Source: Sialis fuliginosa
Taxonomy: Eukaryota; Arthropoda; Insecta; Megaloptera; Sialidae
NCBI GenBank assembly: GCA_961205875.1
Contig: OY540822.1
Location: 1,738,501 to 1,802,500, forward strand
Length of the DNA: 64,000 bases
Reading direction: 5' to 3'
A model generated the notes under the pieces. That model had not been told where the DNA came from and did no database searches. It saw only the letters and a list, made by a program, of their open reading frames with translations. Shown here one piece after another: positions 1 through 10,929 of the stretch (position 1 is the first letter of the stretch; every line of letters begins with the position of its first letter). The position numbers and the translations under genes were made by a program.

Positions 1-25
1 TAAACTAACTTTACCAATTTAAAAT

Positions 26-158
26 TAATAGTTCCCAATTTGCAGTTGATAAGTCTCATTTTGAAATTGATTATTTACAGTTTGAAATTGAATAGTCTCA
101 ATTTTGAAATTGATTATTCCCAATTTGAAATTGAATCGTCTCAATTTGAACTTGAAAA
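26..158. repeat. AT-rich minisatellite, about 19-20 bp units
   Basis: Units alternate around the words CAATTTGAAATTGA and GTCTCAATTTTGAAATTGA, about six in a row, drifting in sequence. No coding potential is visible. It lies upstream of the first visible exon of the BEN-domain gene and is probably intronic or intergenic. Confidence 0.6.
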
Positions 159-240
159 GGTATAGTTAAATAAGTTTTATTTTTTCAATATTAAATTATT
201 ATTTTATTTAAATAGTTTAAAACATTTTTTAAACTTAATT

Positions 241-345
241 GAAAAACCCGACTAAACACCGGTTAACCGGTTTTTCACATTATGAAAAACCGAAAACCGG
301 TTTTTGAAATTTTATCGGGTTTTTGTATGCCCTAATACTGATGTA
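241..345. mobile_element. hAT-like MITE end with CCGGTT-rich palindromes
   Basis: AAAAACCCGACTAAACACCG and its near-inverse (ATCGGGTTTTT) flank repeated CCGGTT words, and the stretch ends GTATGCCCTA. That is the look of short non-autonomous hAT elements. The other end may lie outside the window and no target duplication could be assigned, so the class is an inference. Confidence 0.4.
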
Positions 346-407
346 TAATAATTTTTTAACAATTTAATGTATTTATTTATTTATTTGATAGAAAAGTAAT
401 TTAAAAG

Positions 408-2637
408 ATTCAAGAAATTAGGAAAAGAAGAGTCTCAATGTTTATTACAGAGTGTTGTCGCTAGCAAGAAAAAAATTACTAAAGTATCATCCCAAGAAGC
501 GCCCAAAAATATGAAGATAAAAATAAATGTCTCTAATTTATCTGATAACAATTCAGTAACTGCTGCAGCAATAAATCCACTGAAAGATGATTTAAAAAAA
601 TTACAAGGTACGTAACAAATTCTTTATTCAAAATTTATTGAAATCGCTGGACAAAAAATTGTCACACGCTTTAGCCACTGCTATCAAATGATCAAAATTT
701 TGAAAATTATTTGCAACACAAGTTTTTTTATATAACAAAATACATTTATAAATATTTCATGTTGGTACATATATATTTAAAAACTAATTTTGATGATTGT
801 ATTTATATGGGATAAAGGTCAAAATAAATATATTTTATATTTGTAGTAGAAGCATAAAAAATTAGCGCTTTATTATATTTTTTTTTCGGAATATTTAAAA
901 TTTCATTCCTTCCTCAGTGCTTACATCATTAGTAATATTACATTTGTATTTAAAGCTAAAAAATTAGAAATAACAATATAATTGAATGTTTAAAAAACTT
1001 ATTTTCATAAACTTACTTGGTAAAACATAATTATTATAAAAAAACATTATGGTCAGGTACATTCTTATATTTGTAGTAAACATTTTAAAAAATTATTAAA
1101 ATTTTCTTAATAATTTTTTAAAATGTTTAGCTTTAAATACAAAATGTTAGCTTTAAATACAAATGTAATATTACTAATGATGTAAGCACTGAGGAAGGAA
1201 TGAAATTTTAAATATTCCGAAAAAAAAATATAATAAAGCGCTAATTTTTTATGCTTCTACTACAAATATAAAATATATTTATTTTGACCTTTATCCCATA
1301 TAAATACAATCATCAAAATAATATAAAATGGTCATTTATCTAAACAAAAAATTTAAAAACTAATATTTATATTATTATTTTATATAAAAATATTTTATAA
1401 AACTACTTCAATTGTGATAAATAAAAAATTATACCTATAATTATTCCAGTTATAGTCTTTATAGAAATTTGATGCATTTTTTAGGATTACAAGAAAACGA
1501 ACCAGGATGTTCGGGAGTACAAACCATGAAGAAAAAAAAAGAAAATTTGATTCATGATGGATCGTCCACATCCAGCATATCTGAAGATTCAGAATTGGAC
1601 GAACAAGTCATGGAGAATATCAGTGCCCCAAATATGAATAATGACAAAAGGACAGAAACAAATGGAAACGAAGAAAAGAGAGAAGAAAGAGAAGAAATCA
1701 TAAATGAAAATATTATAGACCTCCAGTCAAATTTTGACGATACTGATAATGAGCAACTGCTAGGACAACATCACAATGATAAGGTTTGCAATAATAAAAA
1801 CGTTTACAATCGCGATTTCAACAAAAAATATCAATTTTGAATTTGAATTGTTTTTGTTTTCGTTTCGTTATTTAAACAACAAAATTTTATGGCAATTATA
1901 TCTTTAATTTTTCTATGTCGCGTTGGTTCCATTTATATACTATGCTATGAAATAATTAAAGAATCGCCTTCACAGGACCATTTGATAACAACAAGGCATT
2001 GCATTTTTTTAGTTATAAACAGGGGTGTGCTGGAACCGGCTCACGCGAGTCGGTTCTTAAGATTTTTTAAAACCGACGAGCCGGTTAAAAGACAAATAAG
2101 ATAAAATTATTGAATAATATTTTTTTTAATTCACGTTTCTACCCAGGTGAAATAATTTTGAATGGATATTTTTTATAGATGGTGGATATTGGCAATAAAA
2201 TTTTCTGTACAAAAAGAAAATTAAGTATGGCATTAGCGAGCAGCGAAGCCACAAGCATGGCTCGCCATTTAATGGATGGCATATTTAAGCGGCAAACTTT
2301 ATTGTCTTGCACATTCACTGGGCAATCAGCCCGTGCCCAAGGACCTTTGAAAAAAAATGAACAAGTTGAACCTTTACACAGAATTGCTAAAAGTACAATA
2401 ATAAGTAAGTAAAATTATCAAAAACTTATCTAGCTCATCAATATAGTTTAATGGCAAATTCTTTATTATTTTTTCATAGAATTTGCTTTGGACTACGCTT
2501 GTAAGAATGGGTGGAAGAAAAACTATAGAAACGGAGAGCGGTTGCCCTTTACATGGAACGATGTGCAACGGTCAATGAGCCAGAGATTGGGGGAACTAAA
2601 ACGAGAAAATGCAAAAAATAAAAAAATATTAAATTAA
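408..2637 (+). CDS. BEN-domain protein, 3' part, four visible exons
   Basis: Exons by inspection: about 408-607, 1485-1783, 2179-2404 and 2480-2637. Each junction has GT/AG sites and compatible phase: CAAG|GTACGT joins to TTTTTTAG|GA and completes a Gly codon; AAG|GTTTGC joins in phase 0 to TTTTATAG|ATG; ATAA|GTAAGT joins to TTTTCATAG|AA and completes a Lys codon. The reading frame closes at TAA 2635-2637, with AATAAA at 2667-2672. About 293 residues are visible. The first half is low-complexity, Ser/Glu/Lys-rich and probably disordered. Exons 3-4 form a BEN domain: MVDIGNKIFC start, TSMARHLMDGIF helix, the TFTGQSARA segment, then a C-terminal basic part (NGWKKNYRNGERLPF, QRSMSQRLGEL). BEN domains bind DNA or chromatin proteins in transcriptional repression. 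The 5' end is missing: an in-frame stop at 397-399 means the first visible exon starts after it and earlier exons lie upstream. Weakest points are the 408 acceptor and the GTTTGC donor. Confidence 0.8.
788..1319. mobile_element. Palindromic MITE in BEN-gene intron
   Basis: An arm of about 173 bp (788-960, including GAGGAAGG as its complement and TTAGCGCTTTATT) returns as its inverse at 1146-1319. Between the arms a second hairpin (about 1077-1128) pairs AAACATTTTAAAAAATTATT with its complement. No ORF is present. It sits wholly inside the intron between exons 607 and 1485, so it need not disturb the protein. Transcribed with the gene it would form a long hairpin. Confidence 0.8.
2020..2100. 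mobile_element. hAT-like element end in BEN-gene intron
   Basis: Starts CAGGGGTGTGCTGGAACCGG and contains inverted GAACCGGCTC / GAGCCGGTT words, typical of insect hAT MITEs. Only about 80 bp is recognisable and no second end or duplication was found, so it is probably a fragment. Confidence 0.4.
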
Positions 2638-2666
2638 TGGATACTTCATGGCATTAGATAACTTAT

Positions 2667-2672
2667 AATAAA
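2667..2672 (+). promoter_or_regulatory. Polyadenylation signal of the BEN gene
   Basis: AATAAA lies 29 bp past the stop codon of the BEN-domain gene. The short 3' UTR it implies is plausible for an insect gene. Other AATAAA words occur nearby by chance in this AT-rich DNA. Confidence 0.45.
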
Positions 2673-3172
2673 AGTTTCCTGTTAAATATCAGATATTCCT
2701 ATCGAAAAAAGTAAGTGTCATTGTCAGAAAAGCCGTTACTTTAATAAAAATATCAAATGTTTGACGTAAAAGAATAGATTTGGAATAAAATTTTTGATTC
2801 GCATAGTATATTTAAATTTAAAATTAATTTACAATTAAAGTGTTGTTATGTAAGCTTTTTATATTTTGATATTTATTAATTTAAACATTTTCTTTTCAAT
2901 TTATTTCATGATTTTTACTTTTTGGTTGAAACACTGCTCATATTCTCCCTTCATAATGAATAAATCCCTGATTGAAATAAAAGCGTAATAAGACTCATGT
3001 ACCCCGCCCCCTCTTCAAAACGAATAAATATTTCGCCTTTTATTGCGTGAAGTGACATTTCAAGTAAATATTATATAAGGCAGGTGACCTGCATTATACG
3101 TGCCCCAATATTGCAAATTCGTGTTTATACCATTCCTTTACATCAATTTTATGAGTTTTTTTTAAATTAATA
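2673..3172. other. Intergenic, no gene seen
   Basis: AT-rich DNA downstream of the BEN gene with no ORF, splice-like exon or repeat structure that I could recognise. A somewhat GC-richer patch near 3000-3030 has no obvious identity. Confidence 0.5.
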
Positions 3173-3301
3173 ATCGTCGGGTTACTGCAAAAACCAGATA
3201 AATCACATTTTATAGTTTCTAAGATTTTTATTTGTAGAAATGTATGTAACTAAAAAAATGTAAATAGTGGAGTTATCTGGTTTTTGCAGTAACCCGACGA
3301 T
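3173..3301. mobile_element. Short palindromic MITE, about 28-bp TIRs
   Basis: TCGTCGGGTTACTGCAAAAA at the left end is matched by its exact complement at 3273-3300, the match running on for about 28 bp. The loop of about 70 bp is AT-rich and non-coding. Confidence 0.8.
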
Positions 3302-3470
3302 ATACATTATATGCAAAACAATTAATATATTGATGACTAATTTTAGCAGTGTTAATTTTGAATTTATGTGTTTTCATTTTTATATATGTCTTTATAGTAA
3401 TTTTGTAATTTAAATTTATTTTTGCGACAAAATTTAAGTGTCATTTCCAAAAAAATTCCTATTCTTACGC

Positions 3471-3784
3471 CCGGTATTATAAAGGACCTAACAAAATTTG
3501 TTAGCTAGCAATTACATTCAAATGGGGTATTAAATCTATGGATTAGTTATGGAATTTAGAGCAGTGACACTTCAACTAATTGTAACACAGTTGGCATCTT
3601 TGACCGTACAAAATAATTTTCATAACATCACCACTGTTTTAATACCGTTTGTATTTACCTTCAATGCGTGCGCGAAACTTGTCTAAGTCATCAACAAACT
3701 CCAAAAGAACTGTCATATAAGTTTGATATCTCAGTTGAAAGTGTTTGTTAGCTAACAAATTTGTTAGGTCCTTTATGATACCGG
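3471..3784. mobile_element. MITE with about 40-bp TIRs
   Basis: CCGGTATTATAAAGGACCTA at the left, followed by AACAAA and TTGTTAGCTAGC words, is mirrored at about 3745-3784 (TTAGGTCCTTTATGATACCGG on the plus strand). Interior is non-coding. No clear target duplication. Confidence 0.75.
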
Positions 3785-3889
3785 ACATTAGATTACTTAT
3801 AGGTTTTTATAACCCCCCCCCCACTTGTGGGTGTTTGGAAGTCATAATGCCACGGGGTCCAGTAATGCCAATTAATGTTTAGTTTTTTT

Positions 3890-4480
3890 TTGTTCGGATT
3901 TATTTGAAACTTAATATAAATACTCTACAATAAAATAATAATACAATACAAAATTCAGCAAGGGGTTAAATACATTTTTTTGTCTGTATTCACTGAATGA
4001 AACTTGGCACAAATACTCTACAAGACAAATAGCATTTTCGTAAATTCAACCCCTAAAGGGAGGGGGATTGGTGTTACAATTTTAAAATTTTGATATATTT
4101 ATCAACATAACTGCGTATATAGGTATGTATATTAAGGTAAATTTGGACAAAATAATTTGCAATAAAAATTAAAATTTCGACATTTAACCCCTAAAAACAT
4201 GGATGGAGGAAGAGGGGTGGGTTATTGATAAGTTTTACTGCATTACTGCTAAAGTTATAAACGTAAATTCGGACAAAGTAGTATTGTATTAAAATATAAA
4301 TTTCAACATTCAACCACTAATAGCGGAGGGAGACTGAAGATGGATTTTCGATATATTTATCTGAATAGCTGCATGCTTAAGTTATAACAGAAAATTTGGG
4401 CAATATTTACAGATCGGAACACAGCCATCAAATTGAAAATAGTCCGAATGGGTTCAGAGAAGGTTAAAATGGATATTTTT
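3890..4480. repeat. Diverged tandem repeat, about 125-140 bp units
   Basis: Three degenerate units are marked by AACCCCTAAAGGGAGGG (near 4035), TTAACCCCTAAAAACATGG (near 4178) and TTCAACCACTAATAGCGG (near 4305), each followed by a GATATATTTAT or similar word and then TTATAA. No coding potential. The decay suggests an old array. Confidence 0.55.
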
Positions 4481-4611
4481 TTTTGCTCCTAACTTACACA
4501 ATTTTTAATAATAGATTACATAATAATTTAATTGCACAAATACATATATGTATATGTGCTATAAACGAAGAGTAGTTCTTTATCTAGAAAATGAATTTCA
4601 AAATATATGTC

Positions 4612-4740
4612 TTTGTTTGATACATGGAGTAATGATTTAAATATTATAATAATCAAATGGGAGAAGCCTACTAAGTTTGTGATAAGCGAAAATGAATACA
4701 AACTGGAAGACCGCAGTTATGCAGGCGACTGTACATACAT
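4612..4740 (+). repeat. Dispersed repeat, copy 1 (other at 62846)
   Basis: From TTTGTTTGATACATGG to GCAGGCGACTGTACATAC this is closely similar, in the same orientation, to 62846-62970. An 88-codon ORF crosses it, but the second copy carries substitutions and a small deletion, so coding is unlikely. Identity of the element is unknown. Confidence 0.65.
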
Positions 4741-4869
4741 ATGTTTCGGATTTCTTTATATATACCTATTACCTATATATAGTCACAAATATGTAATTTT
4801 AGGTTCAGTGCGAGTTCCAGAGTTCGTGTGTGGACGATTTCCGTTGGGGGTGTCAGGATATTATAATAA

Positions 4870-5530
4870 TTAGTTGAATCCCTCAGCATATATTACAAGA
4901 CATAATAATACATTTAAAAATATTGTTATATATGTCAAGGTATAAGTATATATTATAATATATACTAATATATGCTCGGAGCTTGAATTTGGCACGATCC
5001 GAGAATATATTTATATATATTATAATATATATTTATATCTTAACATATATAACAAGGTATAAATATATATAATAATATAACTTATACATGCTAATGTATT
5101 GTAATATATGTCAAGGTATAAGTATATATTATAATATAAACTAATATATGTTCGGAGCCTGATTTTGGCACGATCCGAGAATATATTTGTATATATTATA
5201 ATGTATATTTATATCTTGACATATATAACAATGTATCAATATATATGGTAATATAACTTATACATGCTAATGAATTATTATATATGTCAAGGTATAAGTA
5301 TATATTATAATATATACAAATATATGCTCAGAGCCTGATTTTGGCACGATCCAAGAATATATTTGTATATATTATAATATATATTTATATCTTAACATAT
5401 ATTACAAGGTATAAATATATATGATAATATATTGTCGTATATTTTAACATATTACAATATATATAAATATAATATAATATATACCAATATATTCTTGGAT
5501 CGTGCCAAAATGAAGCCCTCAGCATATCTT
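4870..5530. repeat. AT-rich satellite, three units of about 177 bp, with inverted end
   Basis: TTTGGCACGATCC recurs near 4988, 5165 and 5341, giving a period of about 177 bp, each unit followed by long TATATAATATA runs. CCCTCAGCATAT occurs at 4880 and again at 5517. The last GGATCGTGCCAAAAT near 5495 is the inverse of the unit motif. The block is therefore a tandem array with an inverted terminal piece, perhaps a foldback element that expanded internally. Confidence 0.7.
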
Positions 5531-5890
5531 ACCGGTTGGCTCTTATAATATATGCTAATATCTTATCATTTTTTCCCGGGCACCCAGGAAAAAAAAAACA
5601 TTTTTTGTAATTTTTCACAATAAAACTTTGTTTGTACCATAAAATTAGGTTTATTTCGGTATTTACCATGGTGCCCATATTACCAGCACAACTCGGAATT
5701 TTCTCGAAGAGTACTTAATTTAATTATTTTTTTTAGCTCATTAAGTAGTAGGCCTGTGACATAAATAACAACATAATGTGTTAAACAAATCTCACAGTAT
5801 GCTTTCTTTCTATTTTCAGATTGATTGAAGACTTATTGTTCTTTTTATTGTAAAAAAACAAAATGGGTGCCCATAATACCACCTTTACCT
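5531..5890. other. Intergenic; short inverted words, no gene
   Basis: TTACCATGGTGCCCATATTACC (near 5660) and GGGTGCCCATAATACC (near 5864) resemble transposon ends but do not form a clean element. No exon-like sequence seen. Confidence 0.4.
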
Positions 5891-6166
5891 CTACGTATTG
5901 CGAGCTACAGTTTGTTGCCGTGGTGTCAAAATGGGTCTAAAACGACAAATTGAACTTTGTTTATATTTTTATTACAGAAAATTAAAACCAATCGATATTA
6001 AATTAAGTGAATTTGGAGACTGTAATGTTCTCATTTAGAAAATGTAAACATGTAGGGGGGTTACTGAAGAAATTAAATATATAAAGCTCATTTTATCAAA
6101 TTTCATACGAAAAAAATAATGGGACGAGAGTAATACCACACTGCAAAGCATGCTTTGGGTGTGCTA
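5891..6166 (+). repeat. Dispersed repeat, copy 1 (other at 36144)
   Basis: Runs from TACGTATTGCGAGCT to GCATGCTTTGGGTGTGCTAA and is closely matched in the same orientation by 36144-36417. The 36-kb copy extends further left into a segment also found at about 30470-30600. The frame is broken by stops; it looks like a decayed transposon segment. Confidence 0.7.
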
Positions 6167-6181
6167 ATTGTTAATTTATAA

Positions 6182-7254
6182 CAGGCCTGGCCAACCAAAA
6201 TTGCTCCACGGGCCGCATAAACAACCCACAATTATTCGAAGGCCGCACATAAATAATAACATAAAAAATAATTTTACTTTGGATTGAGCGTGTGAGTAAT
6301 TTTTGCTAACGAATTGTATTTTTTTTAAACGTATTTTAACGAAATCTAAAATTCAAAATTCTTTAGCCATATTTCATGCTTCAAATTTCAACTTTCCATA
6401 GAAAATTCAATTTAAAGATAAGAAAATTAGAAGGAACATTTATAAATAATAATTTTAATTATATTTCATCTAATTTTTCTTTTAAATCACAGATATTTAA
6501 ACATTAAAATCCACGAATATCAAAAAAAGAAAATAGCTTACGTTCACGTCGGATCACAATCGTGACCCGAAAAATTCAAGACCCGCACCCCCATATAACC
6601 TAAATTCAACGCCAATGCACACAAAACATAATAAATTTAGAACAATATGGCAATTACAACGAAATTTTTTAACAACTAAAACTTTTAGTTAAGCTATACA
6701 GTGTATTCCAAGATGGTTAAGCCATAGGAAATTTAACATAGGGACAATTAGAAGTGTTGTAGTAACCTTTGATCAAATTTAACGATATGTGATTGGTGCA
6801 TTTTGAATTGCCGCCTCGAAACTAACTGATAAATTTTAAATTAATCAACAGTATTTTGTTCTCAACTTTAATTTCAATAATTTAAGCATCCTAGATAAAA
6901 TTATAATAATATTTTTTGACAGATATAAATTTGAAAACAAAATACTGATTACTATTTTATTAAATTTTGTGGCGGCATTTCAAAATGCACCAATCATCAT
7001 CGTTAAATTAGACCAAAGGTTACTACAACATTTCTAATTGTCCCTATGTTAAATTTCCTATGTCTTAATCGATTTGGAATACACTGTATATATAAGTACA
7101 TAAATAAAACAATATTTTAAATGTTATTTTAAAGAAAAGAATGGGAAAAAAATCTAATTTCAGGCATTTTAAATAACCCGATACTTAAAAAAACGTTATT
7201 AAATATACATAATTTGTTCAAATGTGGCCGCGGGCCGCAGGTTGGCCAGCCCTG
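6182..7254. mobile_element. Non-autonomous hAT-type element with 8-bp target duplication
   Basis: The left end CAGGCCTGGCCAACCAAAAT and the right end GGTTGGCCAGCCCTG are inverted, and GGGCCGC words lie just inside both ends. The element is flanked on each side by ATTTATAA (6174-6181 and 7255-7262), a perfect 8-bp duplication, the hAT hallmark. No transposase ORF remains. A second element (6699-7086) is nested inside. Confidence 0.85.
6699..7086. mobile_element. TA-flanked MITE nested in the hAT element
   Basis: CAGTGTATTCCAAGATGGTT and its inverse end AATACACTG are flanked by TA on both sides, as for Tc1/mariner-type insertions. The arms are long: AATTTAACATAGGGACAATT and GCATTTTGAA words recur inverted at about 7030-7065 and 6970-6990. 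Being inside the hAT element, it is the younger insertion. Confidence 0.8.
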
Positions 7255-7262
7255 ATTTATAA

Positions 7263-7816
7263 TATCCATTTTATATTGATATATGTAGATTATCTATCAT
7301 ATCCAGCAAGTGGGGGGGGGTAGGTTAGATAAAATGTCATTTTAAATATCATTTAATTTATTATTTATTTATATGTTTGTGGGAACGAATCGACTATATA
7401 TACCAATACAATTTGAAATCACAGTGTTAGCGAGAGTTAAGTTTTACAATCGAAACATTACGGTTCCATAGCTACATTTTTTAAATAAATACCTTACCTG
7501 TCATTACTATCAATTAAGAATATTTTTAATTCTTATACTTTAGACAACGAAAGAAATAGAACGAAATCTATTCAAATTAATAAATATTAATAATAATAAT
7601 AATACGTGATATGTTTTAGTGATAATTTACAACAAAAAATATATTCGTCATGATCATTACAAACTTGACATAAAAACGAAATTAAAAATGGTTATTTGTT
7701 GGTAAAGATTCAGGACAGAACAAGTAGGTATATTTACATGAACTATTTTTAATTTTTTCTTTGTATATGTATAACTAAAAACTCAAAAATAAAAAATATA
7801 AAAAAAACTTTTTTTT
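7263..7816. other. Intergenic, no gene; (AAT)n and G-run
   Basis: Contains a G9 run near 7312 and a short AAT/AATA microsatellite near 7590. No exon-like sequence or paired repeats recognised. Confidence 0.5.
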
Positions 7817-8060
7817 AAAACAATTTGCCTTTTAAAAACCGACTAAAAAGCTGAAAATAAAATTCAGTTAGACTCTTTTCATACTAAATATTGCATTTAA
7901 AAAAAAGTTGATTTTGTTCATACTAGAAAAGACATTTTTTAAAACTCTTCTAGTATGAACAAAATCAACTTTTTTTTAAATGTAATATTTAGTACGAAAA
8001 GAGTCTAACTGAATTTTATTTTCAGCTTTTTAGTCGGTTTTTAAAATGCAAATTGTTTTT
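7817..8060. mobile_element. Near-perfect palindromic MITE, about 112-bp arms
   Basis: The left arm 7817-7931 (AAAACAATTTGCCTTTTAAA, ACCGACTAAAAAGC, AGTTAGACTCTTTTC) returns inverted at 7947-8060 with few mismatches and a loop of about 15 bp. No target duplication was obvious. RNA through it would fold into one long hairpin. Confidence 0.85.
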
Positions 8061-8220
8061 AATTTAATATGTTTAGCTTTATTTATGTATTTAATTCGCA
8101 TAGTTAATGAATACAAAAGAAGTTTCACTAATGCTGGCGTGGCACACACCACTTTTTTCTATCTTGTTTTGTTTTTAAAATATTAATCTGGGGCAATTAA
8201 AATACATCATCCTGTATATG

Positions 8221-10437
8221 AGCCGTTTATTTTGAAAGTGACCTAACTCCATTTATGTTTAAACTGAGATATTAAAGAGTTTGTGTTTCAATAAAATTAA
8301 AAATATACGTGTAAGATATAAATGTGCCACATTGTTTAAGTGTTTCTAAGAGAGTTCAATTTTTAATTACTATTAAAATAACCCCAATTATTAAATGAAT
8401 AGTATGTGTTTTTTACCACAAATGGAGTTAAGGATGTATGGGATGTATTTCAAAATGCTACCAAATACATGAAAATTGGTTGGAATGTTCCCATTAGCAT
8501 TCTTATGCAATAGACAAAATATTAAATTGATTCACTAAGCCGCTTAGAAATTATATTGATTTAAATTTAACATGTGTTCTTATGGGATACTGATATTTTT
8601 CGGCATTTTTTAGGTAAAACACATTGATAAAATGCTACCGATTTTCTAATTTTTGGAGGGAGTGTAGTATTTGATTAGTTGAACAATTATGCAAAATATC
8701 ATATGTTTTCACTAAACCGTTTCCGAGAAATAAATTATAATACAACAAAATTTTAAATTTCCCGCTCTACGATTGTTATGCATGTAAATTTGATAACAAT
8801 GTAAACAAAGTATTTTTTGAAAAAACGATTATTAAAGATCTTTGTTTTTTATAATTAGGTCACATATGTATAATGTTTCTTATAGAGAATTAAAGAAAAA
8901 TTTAGTACATAGTGCAATTAAAAGTGCATAAATAATAAAATATCAAGATATTCTATTAGTGTTTAACAGCAATATTTACCAACCTGAAAATGACAATAGC
9001 TTTGTGAAAACTGATAATTAGAATGTGAAATATTTATGTTAATAATGATAAATATCAATAATTGTTATATTTATAACACAGGATTGCGTATTTTTAATAA
9101 TTATATAAACTATATTTATTAATTTGCAGCTATAAAAAACGTAAATTATATTTAAAATATATTTCTGTTATGTTGAATTTGCCGTATAGTCAGTGTCAAA
9201 ATAATAAACTATCTTTATTAGAATTTGTACAAATTTAACAAAATAGTCATTGGAGAGGAAAAATTAGCTTCATATATGTAAGTTAACGACTCTAGTTTTA
9301 ATTTGTATTATTTATAACATCTATTACGATATTTATAACGCAGATATTTCAAAATTTAGCTACTTTTGTATCTGATTGTCCGTCCATATAACCCTTAAGT
9401 CACTTTCAAAATCAACAATTACATTTGTTATTAATTTAAAAGAACTCAACTCCATTTGTTGTTAATTAAAATGCTTCAAATTAAAAAAAAAACACTCACT
9501 TTATTTTATATTATTTCTTTATAATTCTTAAAAAATTTATACAATTGAGAAAATCTAAGTATGTATATAGGTAATTTTTGTCTTGAGATTGTTAAATATT
9601 TGGAAAACTATGGATTTTTAAGGAAAATAGCTGGTACAAAAGTTTCAGGAGGAGCAAAATCAATGGAGGTTGACCTTGAGTGGAGGTTTGAAGGTCATTT
9701 TCAAAGGAAATCTATTTATTTTTTTGAAGATTTGTATTTTGCAGGAAAAAAAAATAAATTTTGTCTGAAAAGTTTTATAAAAAATTTCAATTTTAACATA
9801 TTTATTTTTATTTTGTAACATTAAAAAAAATTTTGCTTTCAAAAATAATAATTATGAAATTATAAAAAAAATTTTTTTTAAACTGCATTTTTTCTGAAAC
9901 ATTTAAGAGATAATCATTTCAAAATTTTTGATCACAAAAAAAATTTTTTGATGTAAAAAAATTTTAAAGTTACAATAAAATTGAAGTTTTTAAAAAAACT
10001 TTTCAGACAAAAGTTATTTCTATTTTTTTGCAAAATACTAATCTGCAAAAAAATAACCAAATTTCTATTTAAAAAAAAATTGCTGACCTCAAAATGGCCT
10101 TCAAACTTCCACTAAAGGTCAAAATTGTTACCTTCATTGGGTTTGCCCCGCCAAATCCTAAAACTTTTGTACCAAATATTTTCCGTAAAAAGCTTTAGTT
10201 TATTATAATAAATTAACAACATTATTAATAATGAAGTGAAGTTAAGCCACTTTCAAAATAAACTTTTTAACTTTAAATTAAGTGTGAAAATTAATGTGTT
10301 CAGACATTTTTTTTTCTTTGAATATATTTAAGCAAAAATTGTTTTTTTATGATAGTTTACTTCTAATTATACACGTTACTACAGTCAACAAAAAAAAATT
10401 GAAAAATGGAGTTAGGCCACTTTCAAAATAAACGGTT
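8221..10437. mobile_element. 2.2-kb TIR element with internal foldback
   Basis: AGCCGTTTATTTTGAAAGTG plus ACCTAACTCCATTT at 8221-8254 is inverted at 10404-10437. Related words (AGTCACTTTCAAAATCAAC near 9399, TTAAGCCACTTTCAAAATAA near 10240, CAACTCCATTTGTT near 9448) are scattered inside, perhaps extra transposase-binding sites or remains of nested copies. Within it, about 9590-9790 and 9985-10195 form a second inverted pair. The two short opposing ORFs at 9561-9842 are products of that palindrome and share no recognised domain. Superfamily not determined. Confidence 0.65.
9590..10195. repeat. Inverted repeat inside the 2.2-kb element
   Basis: A segment with GGTACAAAAGTTTCAGGAGG, TGACCTTGAGTGGAGG and TTGTCTGAAAAGTTTT is mirrored by AAACTTTTCAGACAAAAG, TTCCACTAAAGGTCA and CCTAAAACTTTTGTACC. 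Arms are about 200 bp, diverged, with a T/A-rich spacer. Confidence 0.75.
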
Positions 10438-10475
10438 CTTATAATTGATCGCTCAGTGACTATGATTCTACTTAC

Positions 10476-10638
10476 TTTCCAACACAATGTGAAGCAGTTA
10501 GTACCCATTGATCAGTAATTAGAACCCCAGCATAGTAGAAAATTTCTTCAGAGCCGCTGAGAAACACAGCCAAAAACGGCCAACCTCCTACAATCCGTTA
10601 ATTCCTCTGTTTTCGTATTTTCCTTATTTTCTCATACA
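10476..10638 (-). pseudogene. Corin-like serine protease exon with in-frame stop
   Basis: Reading the minus strand: TTTTCTTTTTAG|TG opens a 163-nt exon and GGAAA|GTAAGT closes it, both good insect splice sites. The frame gives YEKIRKIRKQRN, a TAA stop, then RIVGGWPFLAVFL and about 15 residues on YYAGVLITDQWVLTASHCVG. RIVGG is the activation cleavage site of chymotrypsin-fold proteases and TASHC carries the catalytic His. The LITDQWVLTASHC block resembles insect corin-type transmembrane proteases (an inference from memory of the family). Three defects are visible: the stop sits where a Ser codon is expected (TCA to TAA would be one change); residues are missing between IVGG and WPFLA; and Tyr replaces the Cys that should pair with the Cys of TASHC. 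The other exons were not found, though about 10797-10880 on the same strand has a Cys-containing frame that could be a decayed preceding exon. Probably a pseudogene fragment, otherwise a diverged gene with an assembly error. Confidence 0.75.
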
Positions 10639-10929
10639 CTAAAAAGAAAATAACATTAAAAATTCGAATTTTTTACATGTATGTTATAGTAAAATTGATT
10701 AATTGGTAATTATTTATAATTAACGTTTAAAAAACTAAAACCCAACTACGTTTAAACATTTCAACTGAAAAGTTGTCTTTAAAAGAAATAAGTTTCACAG
10801 AACAAAAAACCATGCCTTGGTACATTTTTTTTCTAACTTTAATTCTATGAAATCCCCCTGAGAGATAGTTTGCTGTGATCGGACAACTATTGTATTTTTC
10901 TTCTTAAATCAGTGATAAAATTCAAATAA
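10639..10929. other. Flank of protease exon; possible decayed upstream exon
   Basis: Apart from the acceptor tract at 10639-10650, the minus-strand frame at about 10797-10880 reads ISQGDFIELKLEKKC and AWFFVL before a stop. That could be the end of an SRCR-like segment preceding a corin-type protease domain, but I cannot confirm it. Confidence 0.3.

Noticed and set aside
4607..4873. 88-codon ORF
   Set aside because: Its first half is a dispersed repeat whose other copy (62846) is interrupted; the second half enters AT-rich repeat.
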